Source: Haberlea rhodopensis (lineage: Eukaryota > Streptophyta > Magnoliopsida > Lamiales > Gesneriaceae). Taken from it: a DNA stretch of 64,000 nt. The notes beneath the pieces were generated by a model that saw nothing but the letters and a program-made list of their open reading frames with translations, was not told the DNA's origin and searched no databases. Shown here one piece after another: positions 22,980-34,854 of the stretch (its first letter is position 1; each line of letters starts with the position of its first letter). The stretch is taken from the NCBI GenBank assembly GCA_907163345.1, contig CAJQUN010000506.1, positions 62,001-126,000 of the forward strand, given 5' to 3'. Position numbers and translations under genes: made by a program.

Positions 22980-25000
22980 TAAGAACAGAATTTGGAGACA
23001 GTGGCGAATGAACTTTATCTTGTGGGGTAGTTCCCGGAGATTCGAGTTTATAACTAAAAATTATATTTTATTTTCATAAAATTATATTTTGATCCATAAA
23101 TTTTTTTACCCATCATATTTTATGTTGATATTTTTTTCATAAACAGTAATTTTAAATTTGACCGTGTAGACTAGGCAAATACAGCCGAAATCTAGTCTTT
23201 TATATTTGAGTTTTGACGTAAATTTCTAGTCTATTTTAGATTCGAATTCAAGTTCAGTTCATTTGGTTCGAACTTAATTATCGTACTCAAAGGGTGTTTT
23301 TGAAGTGGATGGTTGGGAAATGATTTTTTGGGCTAATTTTAACCAAATATTTGGCTTGTTTTTAAGAAAAAATTATCTCATCATATTTATCTCATTTGAA
23401 TTTTCTTACTTTGTGACAAAATGACATATATATCAATTCTCACCTTTTTTTACTATTTCAAAATTTGAAATTCTCGTCAAAAATTACGATTATTATATAT
23501 AACACAATTCCAAAAACTTGAAATTCCCTCCGAAGTTTGAAATTAGAGACAAAATGTATCAACTTTCGAGGTATTTTAGTCATTATACCAAACAATAAAT
23601 TAATCAAACCGTTTTAAAATTATACCAAACATACTTATACATAATATAACTGTTCATATAATATTATTTATCACTATTTCATTATCTCCAAGTCCAAACT
23701 ATACCTAAAAAGATTATAACTTTGGGCTTAGTTTGTATACTTGGCTTCTGAGTTCGTATGATATTTGGCATATTTATAAACCATTAAGCACACAGGTCGT
23801 CAAGAAAATAACGCAACTCGAAAAAGATTTGGATATGTTCGATTGGTTTAAAGAAAACGTTATAAAGTTGACTGCTTAAATTAGACAATAAGTTGACACA
23901 TGTAATAAAGTGAAGTTGGTACAACAAATAAACATCGTTATTTAATTTATTATATGTTGTTTACCCCGGACCAGTCCGATAATTCGGATCCGGGGTTTCG
24001 AACCTGATTCCATGGATTCAGAACCGGATCAAAATGGAGGCCGGAACTGGTCAGATCAGATCTGAATCCGATCCGACCCGTGAACTGTCTGACATGTAAT
24101 AAAGTGAGGTTGGTACCACATATAAACATCGTTATTTAATTTATTATATGTTATCACTTATCACCACGGGTTGTGGTTGTTGGAAATACCATTAATTAAA
24201 AAAAAGAATTATTTTCTTTAGGGGAAGTGCTCAGGTTGAAGTATTATTTTTTATTAAATAAATTTGACCATAATAATGGTTCACGTTCCCTATTTTTTTA
24301 ACACTTAATATATGCTAGCGCCCCACATGCACTGCGTACTTCTTCGTACGGTTTTTTATATATAATATCTTTTATTACAGTAAATACTTACAAATATAAT
24401 AAATTTTTTTGTCTTTTTTATTTATTTGATTAAAAAATAAAATATTTTTTTTTGTTTTTTATTTATTTGAATTTTGTTTGTATGTTTAAATTATTAATGA
24501 AGTTTGTGTTTTTATTTTTAGATTGATATGTTTTATTTTGTGTTGTTACGGATATTTTTTGAATCAAATGTGTAAAGGAGGGATTTTAGAATATAAAAAA
24601 TTGGTACTGCATGCTTAGAATGCTCTTGCGATATATATATTTATTTTTATTTTTAGAAATACATTTTCTAAATACTCGCATGTTTTTGTGCACAATTGAT
24701 TGAATAAAATAGATTTCCACTCTAATTATAACTAATTCAAAGCAGAAGATCAAGATTTATAATTTTATACTTATAATGTTTAAAAAAAAAAAAAAAATTG
24801 TGTTGCAACTTCCACTTGTTTGGTATAAAATATATTTTTTTAATTTGAAAATTTGATTTCTTAACTTGATGAAGTTCCATCATTGATATTAAATAATGGT
24901 TTTTATTTTGACAAAGCAAAAAAATTTATTGAAATCCAAATTTACCCCTCATGTGCAAATTTTCAAAATTCAAACAAATAGAAAATATGGGTAAATTTGA
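22980..25000. other. AT-rich intergenic stretch, no gene seen
   Basis: Upstream of the CTL gene there are about 2 kb of AT-rich DNA with no ORF or RNA gene that I can support. It holds a 61-bp direct repeat around a GC-rich insert (annotated separately) and homopolymer runs. Some of it may be old MITE or LTR debris, but I could not define ends. Confidence 0.6.
23896..24152. repeat. 61-bp direct repeat flanking a GC-rich ~133-bp segment
   Basis: ACATGTAATAAAGTGAAGTT... at 23896-23958 recurs at 24092-24152 with a few changes, ending in TTTAATTTATTATATGTT in both. The enclosed segment (about 23959-24091) is GC-rich with CCGGA/TCCGG and AGATCAGATCTGAATCC self-complementary stretches, unlike its surroundings. 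Confidence 0.8.
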
Positions 25001-25245
25001 GCTTTCAACAAATTTGCTTTGGTAGCAATATTTATCGCTCTAGCAAAAACCTTAAATAAGAAGCTAAAGCCATTTAAGAACGTTATGCACAATGATTTGA
25101 AGTCCAAAAGGATCAATGATGATATTCTGATTAAAAGAAGCATTTGGAGAAGATTGACGCATGTGCATGACCCGACTTGATTTCTTGTATGGTTCATGTA
25201 GCATACCCCAATCTATTGTGATTAAGGCTTAATGTTGGTTTTGAA
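25000..25245 (+). mobile_element. 5'-truncated RTE LINE 3' end (old)
   Basis: On the + strand the sequence ends with GGAGAAGATTGACGCATGTG, then TTCATGTAGCATACCCCAAT, then GTGATTAAGGCTTAATGTTG. This is the same 3'-terminal layout (coding end, CATGTAGC..ACCCCAAT, GATTAAGG.TT) seen at the 3' end of the LINE at 25430-28290, but in the opposite orientation. It is diverged and short. Confidence 0.65.
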
Positions 25246-25284
25246 TAATGTTATCTTGGAAGAGATGTATCATGTGTGAAATGC

Positions 25285-25420
25285 TTAAATCCTACGATGC
25301 ACGTACACTGACACGACGACATTGCTACGACACTGACACGGCGACACGAATTTTCAAAAAAAATAGGATACGACACGGCTGGAACACTCATGTATATATA
25401 TATATATATGATTTATGTAT
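25285..25420. repeat. GACACG-rich flank left of the LINE
   Basis: The stretch repeats the words CTGACACG, CGACAC and GGATACGACACGG. Sequence on the other side of the LINE (28290-28450) has the related words CGTGTCCCGACACGGGTGTC, GTGTCCGACACGGGTGTC and GGACACGCCATGTGGCGTGTC. The LINE therefore probably sits inside, or beside two pieces of, one GACACG-rich repeat. A TA run (25392-25409) lies next to the LINE tail. Confidence 0.5.
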
Positions 25421-25429
25421 TATATTATA

Positions 25430-28290
25430 CAAACAAACAACAACTAAGTCTTTAATCCCAATGAATTGGGGTAGGCTACATGAACAATAGAGATAATCAA
25501 ATCGGGTCGGACGCATGCGTCAGTCTTCTCCAAACGCTTCTATTAGTCAACATATCTTCTGTAATCCCCTTGCACTCAAAATCTTTACGTATAACTTCGA
25601 GCCAAGTCTTCTTCGGTCGTCCTCTCGCTCTCGTGAACTGGCCAAAATCCATGGACTCCACTCGACGCACAGGTGCACTGCTGAGCCTAATCGAACATGA
25701 CCAAACCAGCATAAACGGCTTTCTTGCATCTTCTCTTCTATACAAGCTACACCTACGTCAGCTCGAATATCTTCATTCCTTATTTTATCTTTTCTGGTTT
25801 TACCGCACATCCAACGAAGCATACGCATTTCTGTCACATTCATCTGTTGGATGTTATTCCTTTTGGGTGCCCAACATTTCGTCACATACAACATTGCGGG
25901 TCTAAGGCGGTTCAATAAAACTTTCCCTTCAATTTCAGCGGGATATTACGATCGCATAGAACTCCGGTGGCGTTTCTCCATTTCAACCAGCCAGCCTGAA
26001 TCATGTGGTTAACGTCGCCGTCAATCTCTCCATCCTTTTGGATAACTGAACCTAGGTATCGAAACTTGCTGCTCATCGATACATCTTGACCACCGAGTGC
26101 TACAACACCGGAATCCTGAAAGGAACGACCACTAAATCTGCACTCCATATATTCCGTTTTAGACCTACTTAATCTAAAACCCTTGGATTCCAAAGTCTCT
26201 CTCCATAACTCCAATTTGGCATTTACCCCTGCCATTGTCTCGTCGATTAACACAACATCGTCAGCAAAACGTATGTTCCAAGGTAATTCATTTTGTATGT
26301 CTTTTGTTATCTCATACATCACTAGGGCGAACACGAAATGACTCAACGCAGACCCTTGATGCAATCCAATAGTGATCGAGAACTCACTTGTCACCCCACT
26401 GCACGTTCTCACATTGGATGCTACTTCGTCGTACATGTCCTTGATTATATTGACATACTTGATGTGAACTTTTTTCTTCATCAAAGCCCACTAATATCTC
26501 CCTTGGTACTTTATCGTAGGCCTTCTCCAAGTCTATAAAGATCATATGCAGATCTTTACTCCTTTCACGATAGCGCTCGACAAGTTGACGAAGTAAATGG
26601 ATAGCTTCAGTGGTTGACCGTCCTGGCATGAACCCAAATTGGTTCTCCGATATCTTAACCTTCCTCCTTAAACGACATTCAATTATCCTCTCCCAAAGCT
26701 TCATTGTATGACACATGAGTTTTATACCACGATAGTTGGTGCAACTCTGAATGTCACCCTTATTCTTATAGATAGGGATGAGAGTGCTCTTTCTCCATTC
26801 ATTTGGAATTTTGTTACTCCTCCAAATCTTGTTAAATAGATCTGTTAGCCACTTTATCCCCGTCGGTCCTAAACATCTCCATACTTCAATAGGGATTTCA
26901 TCAGGACCAACTGCTCTTCGTGCTTTCATTTTGTTCAAAGCTTCTTTAACCTCAGATTCTCTAATTCTGCGAGTAAACTCACGGTTTACATCATGTTGAT
27001 GGATGTTACGATCACCTAAATATTGGCTAAAGCCACCGTTGAACAATCTGTTAAAATAATTCTTCCATCTTGTTTTGATGTCTTCATCTCGAACCAAGAC
27101 TTTATGGTTCTCATCTTTTATGCATTTAACTGCACATAAGTCTCTTGTCTTCCTCTCCCTCGCTCGGGCAATCCTGTAGATATCTTTTTCTGCCTCCTTG
27201 GTATCCAATTTATCGTACACTTCTTTGTAGATTTTAGCTCTAGCATCTCGAACCGATGTCTTCGCTTCTTTTTTGGCAAGCTTATATCTTTCGAAGGTGG
27301 CCCCATTGTTCTTCTTCAGCTCTTTGTAAGCGTCCCTCTTGATTTGGATAGCCTTATTTACGTCTTCATTCCACCAAGATGTGTCCTTACCTGGTGGAGC
27401 ATATCCTCTTGACTCACCAAGGAGCTATGTAGCTACCGTCTTAATGCCACGAACCATTTTATTCCAGGTGGTATCGGGATCATCTCTTGGCATCCAATTA
27501 ACTTCCTTGACTACATTCTCTACAAAAGCTCCAACGTTACCTTCTTTTAACCGCCGCCACTTAATTCTAGGTTCTAACGTATGCTTAATTCTAGTAGCCC
27601 TATTCTTAATCCTAACATCTAAAACTAAAAGTCGGTGTTGGGTAACTACACTCTCTCCTGGAATTACCTTACAATCCAAGCATTTAACTCTATCTATCCT
27701 TCTAGCCAAAAAGAAATCTATTTGGGTTGCACTAGACCCACTTCTAAAAGTAACTAGATGAGAGGACCTCTTCTTGAACCAGGTATTCGCTAGGACTAAG
27801 TCATATGACATGGCAAAATCCAAAAGTGAATTACCTGCGGCGTTCCTGTCCCCAAAGCCATAGCCTCCATGAACACTCTCATAACCATCCCGATCAGAAC
27901 CTACGTGCCCATTGAAATCTCCCCCCGAGAAAGATTTTCTCATTATGGGGTATTCCTTGCACTACGTCGTCTAGATCCTCCCAAAATTTCCGTTTAATAG
28001 CCTCATCTAGACCAATTTGGGGTGCATAGGCACTAATGATATTAAAAATATCATTGCCTAAAACTATCTTAACTAACATTATCCTATCTCCATTCCTCCT
28101 AACTTCCACTACATACTCAAGTAGTTTGTTTTCTACGATTACACCTACCCCATTACGATTCTTCTCCTTACCTATGTACCAAAGTTTATAGCCCCAAGGA
28201 GCTATAATTCTGGCTTTCTCACCTACCCATTTAATCTCCTGCAGACACATAATACCCAAAAGTATCAATTCTGTATCGAAAATGCCCATC
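25430..28290 (-). mobile_element. RTE-clade non-LTR retrotransposon (LINE), nearly full length
   Basis: Read on minus: an APE-type endonuclease (CLQEIKWVG, DFNGHVGSDR, SATQIDFFL, TQHRLLVLD) at about 28230-27600, a linker, then reverse transcriptase (GPDEIPIEVWR, PIYKNKGD, NYRGIKLM, QFGFMPGRST, IDLEKAYD) with FADDVVL at the catalytic site near 26255. The RTE-type C-terminus follows (MLRWMCG, RGRPKKTW, WRRLTHASDP). No RNase H is present, which fits the RTE clade. The 3' end carries CATGTAGCCTACCCCAAT and a TTGTTGTTTG tail (25430-25445). It is slightly 5'-truncated at about 28290. Lesions: a TAG near 27425 and frameshifts near 27920, 26490, 25915 and 25640. It is inactive. Confidence 0.9.
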
Positions 28291-28450
28291 GGTCGTGTCC
28301 CGACACGGGTGTCCGATTTTGAAGGGAGTGTCCGACACGGGTGTCCTTTTTAAAATTTAAGGACACGCCATGTGGCGTGTCACATGTCAAATGAGTGTCT
28401 GGGAACTGTCGGTGTCCTAGAAGTGTCCAACACCGTATCAAGTGATTTTT
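28290..28450. repeat. GACACGGGTGTCC repeats right of the LINE
   Basis: Two direct copies of GTGTCCGACACGGGTGTCC-like sequence and an imperfect palindrome GGACACGCCATGTGGCGTGT. This is the probable continuation of the 25285-25420 flank. Confidence 0.5.
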
Positions 28451-28779
28451 AGTAGTGATCGTGCATCATTTGCCAAATCAAATGGGCAATAAAGCGCTGA
28501 TCCTCTAGCACATCTGGCACCACTCGTCATTGTGAGTGTGGTGACTCGTGTTTGAGTATGACGCTCTGTAAGGACCCCAAGCCCTTAATCCGCTATTAGT
28601 GCATTATCACATATAATAGTGCATATTCTCATGTCATTAGGGAATTCTTATACATGCTTCACTATCAATATCCTGACAACTACAAATTTTTTTACATTAA
28701 TCATCTTCTCATTCAATTCCCAATACAATTCAACTAACACAAGTATACATTGTATAATGCACTAATCTCATATTCTAAA

Positions 28780-31700
28780 TGTTGGAATCGAAGAGGGGGA
28801 GTGAATGAGATTCCTTGGCTACTTTAGCTTTTTAAAATGAGTTTGCAAAAAACAAAAGAGTTTGCGCTTGCGGAAGCCTTACGTCAATCGATAAATAAAA
28901 AGTAAACAAATAAATAAATGCGTAATAAAATTAAAGCGGTAAATAACAAGGATATTTGTTATAGAAGTTCGGCGATGAATCGCCTACGTCTCCTCTTCCC
29001 GGTTAGATAACCTCCAACGGAGGTTCCACTAGAACAATAAATCTTGGCCTTGAGGGCTCCAAGTTAGCCACACAACAACTCTTCCCGGGTTTACAAAGCT
29101 CTTCCCGAGCATACTACTCTTCACGAGTACACAAAGCTCTTCACGAGCTACCAACACTCTTCACGAGTCTTCTTGGCCTTAAGGGCTCCAAGGATAGCCA
29201 CAACACATGCACCAACTTTACTTGTTGGCGACTTTACAATTTACAACTTGCTTTGGTGTTGGAGGACCTTTACAATAAACCAACAAACACCTTCACGGTG
29301 TACTCACACGAAGACAACAAGACTCTATCAAAAGAAAAGGATTACAAGCTCCAATACAACAACAATGTATGGAGATTGCAATGCTATTTGAATTTGACTT
29401 TAGCAAAGCTTTGTAGAAGTTTGTAGGCTTGTTTTGTAAGGACCCCCGTGCCCTTAACCCTTTATTAGTGTATTAATCCATGCCATTAGTGCATACAATC
29501 GTTCATGTAGGGGGAAAATCACTTGTCGTTATAGCCAATCATGCCACATATAATATTTCTTTACATTATTCCATGTAATGGATAGTTTCCCCTCAACCAA
29601 GTCCACATACATCATGCACCAATATAATACACTAACATGCTCTCAGTTCATTTAGCAATTCAATAAATAATTGCATGCTACTCATAAATGAAGAGATAAG
29701 GGCCCTTGCCTTTTTATACATACCATATACACATAATAGTGCTCACATGCGAACATCGAAAAAGTATATGTGCATCAAATGTATAAAGTTTCATGCTCAA
29801 TACCGTCGCTGGTACCTCGATTCTGGAAGCACCTCAAATCCACAGCTCGAGCTCAACTCCAAGCCATCGATGTACCTAATAACCTGCCCCAACAGAGACA
29901 GCCCCCACACGGGGTGAGCATACCAATATCCCAAATCCAACAATCACAATAATACAATTCATAATTTACAACAATGTAAATGCTATAAAATACAAAATAT
30001 ACTCCCTGGATGGTATCATCCTCATCCGGGATTCTCTGTACTGTCCCTGTTCTCAAAACAACTGAAACCATCAAATTACCAAATGTCAGTTAATCATTAC
30101 ATTGATTAACGACCCATTTGCCATATACCGATATCATAACAATAATATCAAATCATTAAACAATGATTACAATTATCCCATATATCTCATTTATGGTTCC
30201 ATAGTTCTATTTCATTGCTCGCTCTACAATGGCGGCATTTCATTCTCACGCATGCTCAACAGCCGTGGCGTCATAACCGATGTTCGCTCAAAGGCGACCA
30301 CATCCAATCATTGATCGCTCAAAGGCGGCACCATGCAATTCTCAATGCATGTATATCCATTTGTAGCAATTATTATTAATCATGTATCTCAATATCTGTT
30401 TATTGATATACCATATATCTTGCAATTCCATACATATTCATTGCAATACAGTGTACCAAGCACTCAACAATTGCAATTATACTAAAGGGCTATGCTCGTA
30501 CGTCATACGTACCTTATGATCCTGTAGTTTGAGTCCAACCTTGCATGAGTCCCACGACCCGATGAGTTAAGTGCTAACATGCAATTAACTCCCAATTAAA
30601 CATAGGCATGCAATCACGTGCCCAAACACGTTCACAATTTCCAACCCTATCGTCTAAACATGACGATTACCAAAAATAAAAGCCCCCCGGCTAAGCATGC
30701 ATAATACCCAAAATATACCAATTTACAAGTTTAAAAGATAGCCAAAAGAATTCAACCGAGAATTCTGTTTTATTTAAACTTTGGCTCCAACCAATCCATT
30801 CTAAAAGTATAGCATTCACATTGGAATGTAGACATTGCCCCGGAAACCGGCTACTCAAACCCCAATTCCAAAATCCCGACATTTTTCCAAAATTCCAAAT
30901 AAAAAACAATAGTCTACGGGCGGCGATCGATCGCCTCGCAAATGGCCTGGGCGATCGATCACCCCATTTCCAGGCGATCCAGGCGATCGATCGCCTCTTG
31001 GTGATTTTGGCTACTGCCTCATGGCGATCAATAGCCTATTTTGAGGCGGTCGATCGCCTCACTGTTCATCTTCCTGAAAATTTCAATAACGTCGCGGCGA
31101 TCGATCGCCTTGCCCTAGGGATCGATCGCCTCGTCCTGTAAAAGCCAAAAATGGCATTTTTCTTTCAAAATTGACAATAGTCCTCACACCCCATACAACA
31201 TAAATCCTCAACATAAACACCATAAAAACTCCTCAAACCAACCAACCCAAAATTCTTTAAAAACCCATTTCTTTAAACCCAACACAAATCCTTCCCAAAC
31301 ACCACAAAACCACCATCAAAACGAAGATAAATGCGAGGGGATGAATAATACCTTATTATCTTCGAGAAAACCGGCTCCTAGGATGAGCCTCCATCAATTT
31401 TGCTCATCAAAGGGAAAGGGGAAGAGTTTGGGGTTAGAGAGTGGCGTGAGGGAGAGGAGAGATTCCGTATAATGACGAAATATCGAGTCCATTTGGTATA
31501 TATAGCTCCAAGGCTCCAAAATATCGATACCTCCACAACTACATCATGATTCATTAAAATCATCTGTTTTCAAAAATTATCTCTCCAACTCAAATTTCAT
31601 TGTCAGCCCCAGTACAAAGTACTCCGGACCCCAGATTCCACTAAAAATCAAATTCCAAGGTTATCACCATCACGAGAATACAATCTCATCCCTTGGATCC

Positions 31701-32425
31701 AATGACTCCAAATACGGGATTTAGAATCCCCGGGAGCCTCGAAATCGCAATTAACTCGTAATTGCCACAATTAAAAATCCATTAAGGTTTATCACTACAC
31801 CGGGATTAACACCAGTAATTCCCGGACATCACATGTTTCTTATCTTCAAAATGCTCCAAAGCATCAATATTTATAGTGTAGGAAGCCCCATAAGCTCCTT
31901 CTAGCCGTTGCTACACAAAAGGCTGAAATCACTCGTCGATCGCCTCAGCCATCGCCTCAGGTGATCACCATCGCCGCGCCCCAACGGTCAGCATAAATCA
32001 CGCATCGCCTCAGGCGATGTCCCGATCACCTCAGGCGATCCAAAGCAAAATCCAATGCCGTAGCCTCAGCAGCCTAAAAACTTTCATCGCCTCAAACGAC
32101 CCAGCCATCGCCTCAGGCGTTCAGGCCATCGGCTCGGGTGAACTCCCCCTGCGCGCGAGCCTCGGCGTCGCCTCTGTCGATGTGCATGGCGATGTTGCTC
32201 CTGGCTGCCATCGCCTGGGGCGATGATCACCATCGCCTGGGGCGACCTGCCCTAAGCTTTGCACCACTCGATTTTCTTCATTTAAATCCACTTTTAAATC
32301 AATTGATCTGCATACTAAGTAGACATATTAGTATAACAAACACAAGTTTTGTTGATCATCAAAACTCAAAATAATCCGGAGATAAATTAAAGCATTAAAC
32401 ACAACCATGCGTTTAAGGCTCAACA
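28780..32425 (+). mobile_element. Copia-like solo LTR C, inserted in LTR B and itself interrupted
   Basis: It begins TGTTGGAATCGAAG and ends GGCTCAACA. The 5-bp target duplication CTAAA is present at 28775-28779 and 32426-32430. Without solo LTR A (29435-31833 plus its 5-bp duplication) it is about 1.24 kb, with no coding sequence, consistent with a solo LTR. A TATA-like ATATTTATAG on + near 31873 suggests plus orientation. Downstream of it, 31935-32250 is rich in the palindrome ATCGCCTCAGGCGAT and variants. A set of CTCTTCMCGAG words is repeated at 29075-29170. Confidence 0.75.
29435..31833 (-). mobile_element. Solo LTR A of a chromovirus-type gypsy
   Basis: On minus it runs from TGTGATGTCCGGGAATTACT at 31833 to GGGGGTCCTTACA at 29435 (2399 bp). 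A perfect 5-bp target duplication TGTTT lies at 29430-29434 and 31834-31838. A minus-strand TATATATA lies at 31497-31504, and a pyrimidine-rich start region follows. About 350-550 nt further on is a cluster of GCGATCGATCGC palindromes (30921-31135). There is no internal domain, so it is a solo LTR of the same family as LTR B. Confidence 0.88.
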
Positions 32426-34368
32426 CTAAATCATCATGCAATTCTCCATAATTAATCGCATGCAAATCATAAATGAAAAGAGAAATCTCACAACCTTTAT
32501 ACAAACCATATACACATATAAGAATGCTCACAAACGAGCATTGAATAAATAAATATGTATTTATTGTATAAACACGTCACCCAACACCAGTACTGGTACC
32601 TCAGCCCTGGGAGCATTCCCAATCAACGGCTCGAACTCATCGCCAAAACAAATGTTGTACCTATTCTACCTGTTTCAACAGAAACAGCCCCCACACAAGG
32701 TGGGCATACCAATCACACAATCTCAATATCATTAATCTCACAATTCATAATTTACAGAATATAAAGCTATAAAGTTAGAAGTACTCCATGTGTGTACCAT
32801 TACCATATGGGATCTCCCATATTGTTCATGTTCTCACAATAACCAAAATCATCAAATTCCAAAATCAGTTAATCATTACAATTGATTAACTATTCTCATG
32901 CTCAAACCGTCAATTCCATAATCAGTTATAGTTAAATCATTCAATAATGATTTACATAAATCAAATATATTTTATTTAATGGTTTCACAATTTCATCACA
33001 TCGTATCACATCGTTCGCTCGACAACGGCAGCACTCTAACCTCTTGCACTCCAACAGCGCGACATCATAACCAATGCTCGTTCAACAACAACAACATCAA
33101 ATTCCTTGCTCGCTCAACATCGGCACCAACATAAATCACAATACATACTAATTCATCTCAACATTTATATATTATTCATCTAACAATGACAATAATATAT
33201 TTGACTATGCTCATACGTTATACGCACCTTATAATCCAATAGCAAGAGCCAATCATTGTCTTTGCCACGAGATCCAGTGAATTATTCGATATACCCAGTT
33301 ACTAACTCACAATCAATTACATGCACACAATCACATACCCAAGCACGTACTCAACCTCCATATATATCATCAAATCGTGATGATTAATCATATAAAAGAC
33401 TCGGCAAAGAATGCATTGATTCCACGACAAACTAAAATTTTTCACCAAACTTGACCTCTCGATCGATCGGCCAAGAGCTCTCGATCGATCGATGCATTGA
33501 ATTATGCATCGCGCACGATCGATCGGCAAGACCACGCGATCGACCGGCAGACACCCACGACCGATCGGTAGTTTTGCTCGATCGATCGACCACACTATTC
33601 ATCGTCGTCCAATTTTGCCCAACGACGCGCGATCGATCAGCTCCCACTTGATGATCGATAGGCGAGCTCTGAAATAGCCAAAATGGCGTTTTTCGAGCCA
33701 AAACTTCCAAAACAACCATCCCAACACCCACTACTCCAAAAGTCCTTAATAAAAACACAATAAATACTCCACAACCACAACAACCAAAAATCTTTAAAAA
33801 CCAAAAACTCAATCACATCAATTCTTAACCAAACTCTACAAAATTACTATCAAATCAAAGATAAAAGAGAGGGGGAGCATATTACCCAACTATTTGGTCA
33901 AGATTCCCGCTCCAAAACCGAGCCCATCAATTCTTCTTCAAGTGGGAAAAAGGGGAAAAGAAGGGGAAGGGGAGAGAGGCGGTGGAGGAGGAGAGAGGGA
34001 GTGAAGTGGAGAATGGTTGAACACCGAGTCCACTTGGTATATATAATACAAGGCCCAAAAACCCAAGATGTAAATACTCGCACATAACTCATTAAAAATC
34101 ATGTGTATTCAATAATTATCTCCAACTCACCAATTACATCACAAACCTCAATCCAAAGCTCCTCAGACTCCAATTCCCATTACCACCACAATTCCAAGGT
34201 TTAACACATCAATGAGAATAAATCTCAACCCTTGCATCCAACAACCCCGATATCGGATTAAAATCCCCATGAGTCTGAACACTGTAATTATCTCATAATT
34301 ACCCCAACTAAAATCCATTAAGGATCATAATCACTCCGGGATTAACACAATAATTTCCAGATATCACA

Positions 34369-34854
34369 TTTATCCCCCACTAATAAAATTCCATCCTCAA
34401 AATTTGCATAGGCGTACACAGTGTACCACCAAGACTACACACCTCAACTCGAATGCACTGTATCAATTCATGAATACGTCATGAATGAAACATTAACTGC
34501 GAGGACATCGACCTCACACTAAATTCTGGAATGGAGATATCCTCCCAAACCACCATAATCTTCCAAAAAATATTAACATACCTTGATGAAAAAAACATCA
34601 AAAGCAGTTGATTAACCTTAACTGCTCTTTCCTCGAATCATTCCTGATTCCAACACAGATATCACTTCAATGACATCTCTATGACTTAGTCAACGATGCC
34701 AAATACATATCACTATGAAGGAAACCATCTGTAAGGACCCCGTGCCCTTAATCATTTTTCTTAATGTAATAATTACTCAATCTCATAGCCAGAAAAACCA
34801 AATTGAGAGAAGTAATGTAAGGATATAAAGACAGATTCATTATTCAGTACAAAC
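34369..34854 (-). mobile_element. Internal scrap and 5' LTR fragment of the LTR B element
   Basis: 34369-34729 is unassigned internal sequence of a minus-strand gypsy, ending with the polypurine tract beside LTR B. At 34730 TGTAAGGACCCCGTGCCCTT on + is the 3' terminus of a second LTR of the same family, which continues to about 34850, where the CTL duplication begins. The body between the LTRs is almost completely deleted. Confidence 0.6.

Larger units (their letters stand above)
28567..34368 (-). mobile_element. Minus-strand chromovirus-type gypsy LTR B, split by a nested insertion
   Basis: On minus the LTR begins TGTGATATCTGGAAATTATT at 34368 and ends ...GGGGTCCTTACA at 28567. Removing the insertion at 28780-32425 (plus one 5-bp target copy) leaves about 2.15 kb. 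A purine-rich tract (TTAGTGGGGGATAAA) and ~350 bp of internal sequence precede it (34369-34729), so this is the 3' LTR of an element whose body is deleted. It is collinear with solo LTR A, including the TATATATA box at about 34038-34045 (minus), the CCTCGGYYCTGGRAGC segment and GGTGCGTATAACGTATGAGC. A cluster of CGATCGATCG palindromes lies at 33461-33600. Confidence 0.8.

Noticed and set aside
23285..23715. Possible MITE (GGGTGTTTTTGAAGTGG... against ...CCAAGTCCAAACTATACC)
   Set aside because: The ends are only loosely complementary and I found no convincing target duplication.
30821..31141. 106-codon ORF with repeated AIDRLA words
   Set aside because: Produced by the GCGATCGATCGC palindromes of solo LTR A.
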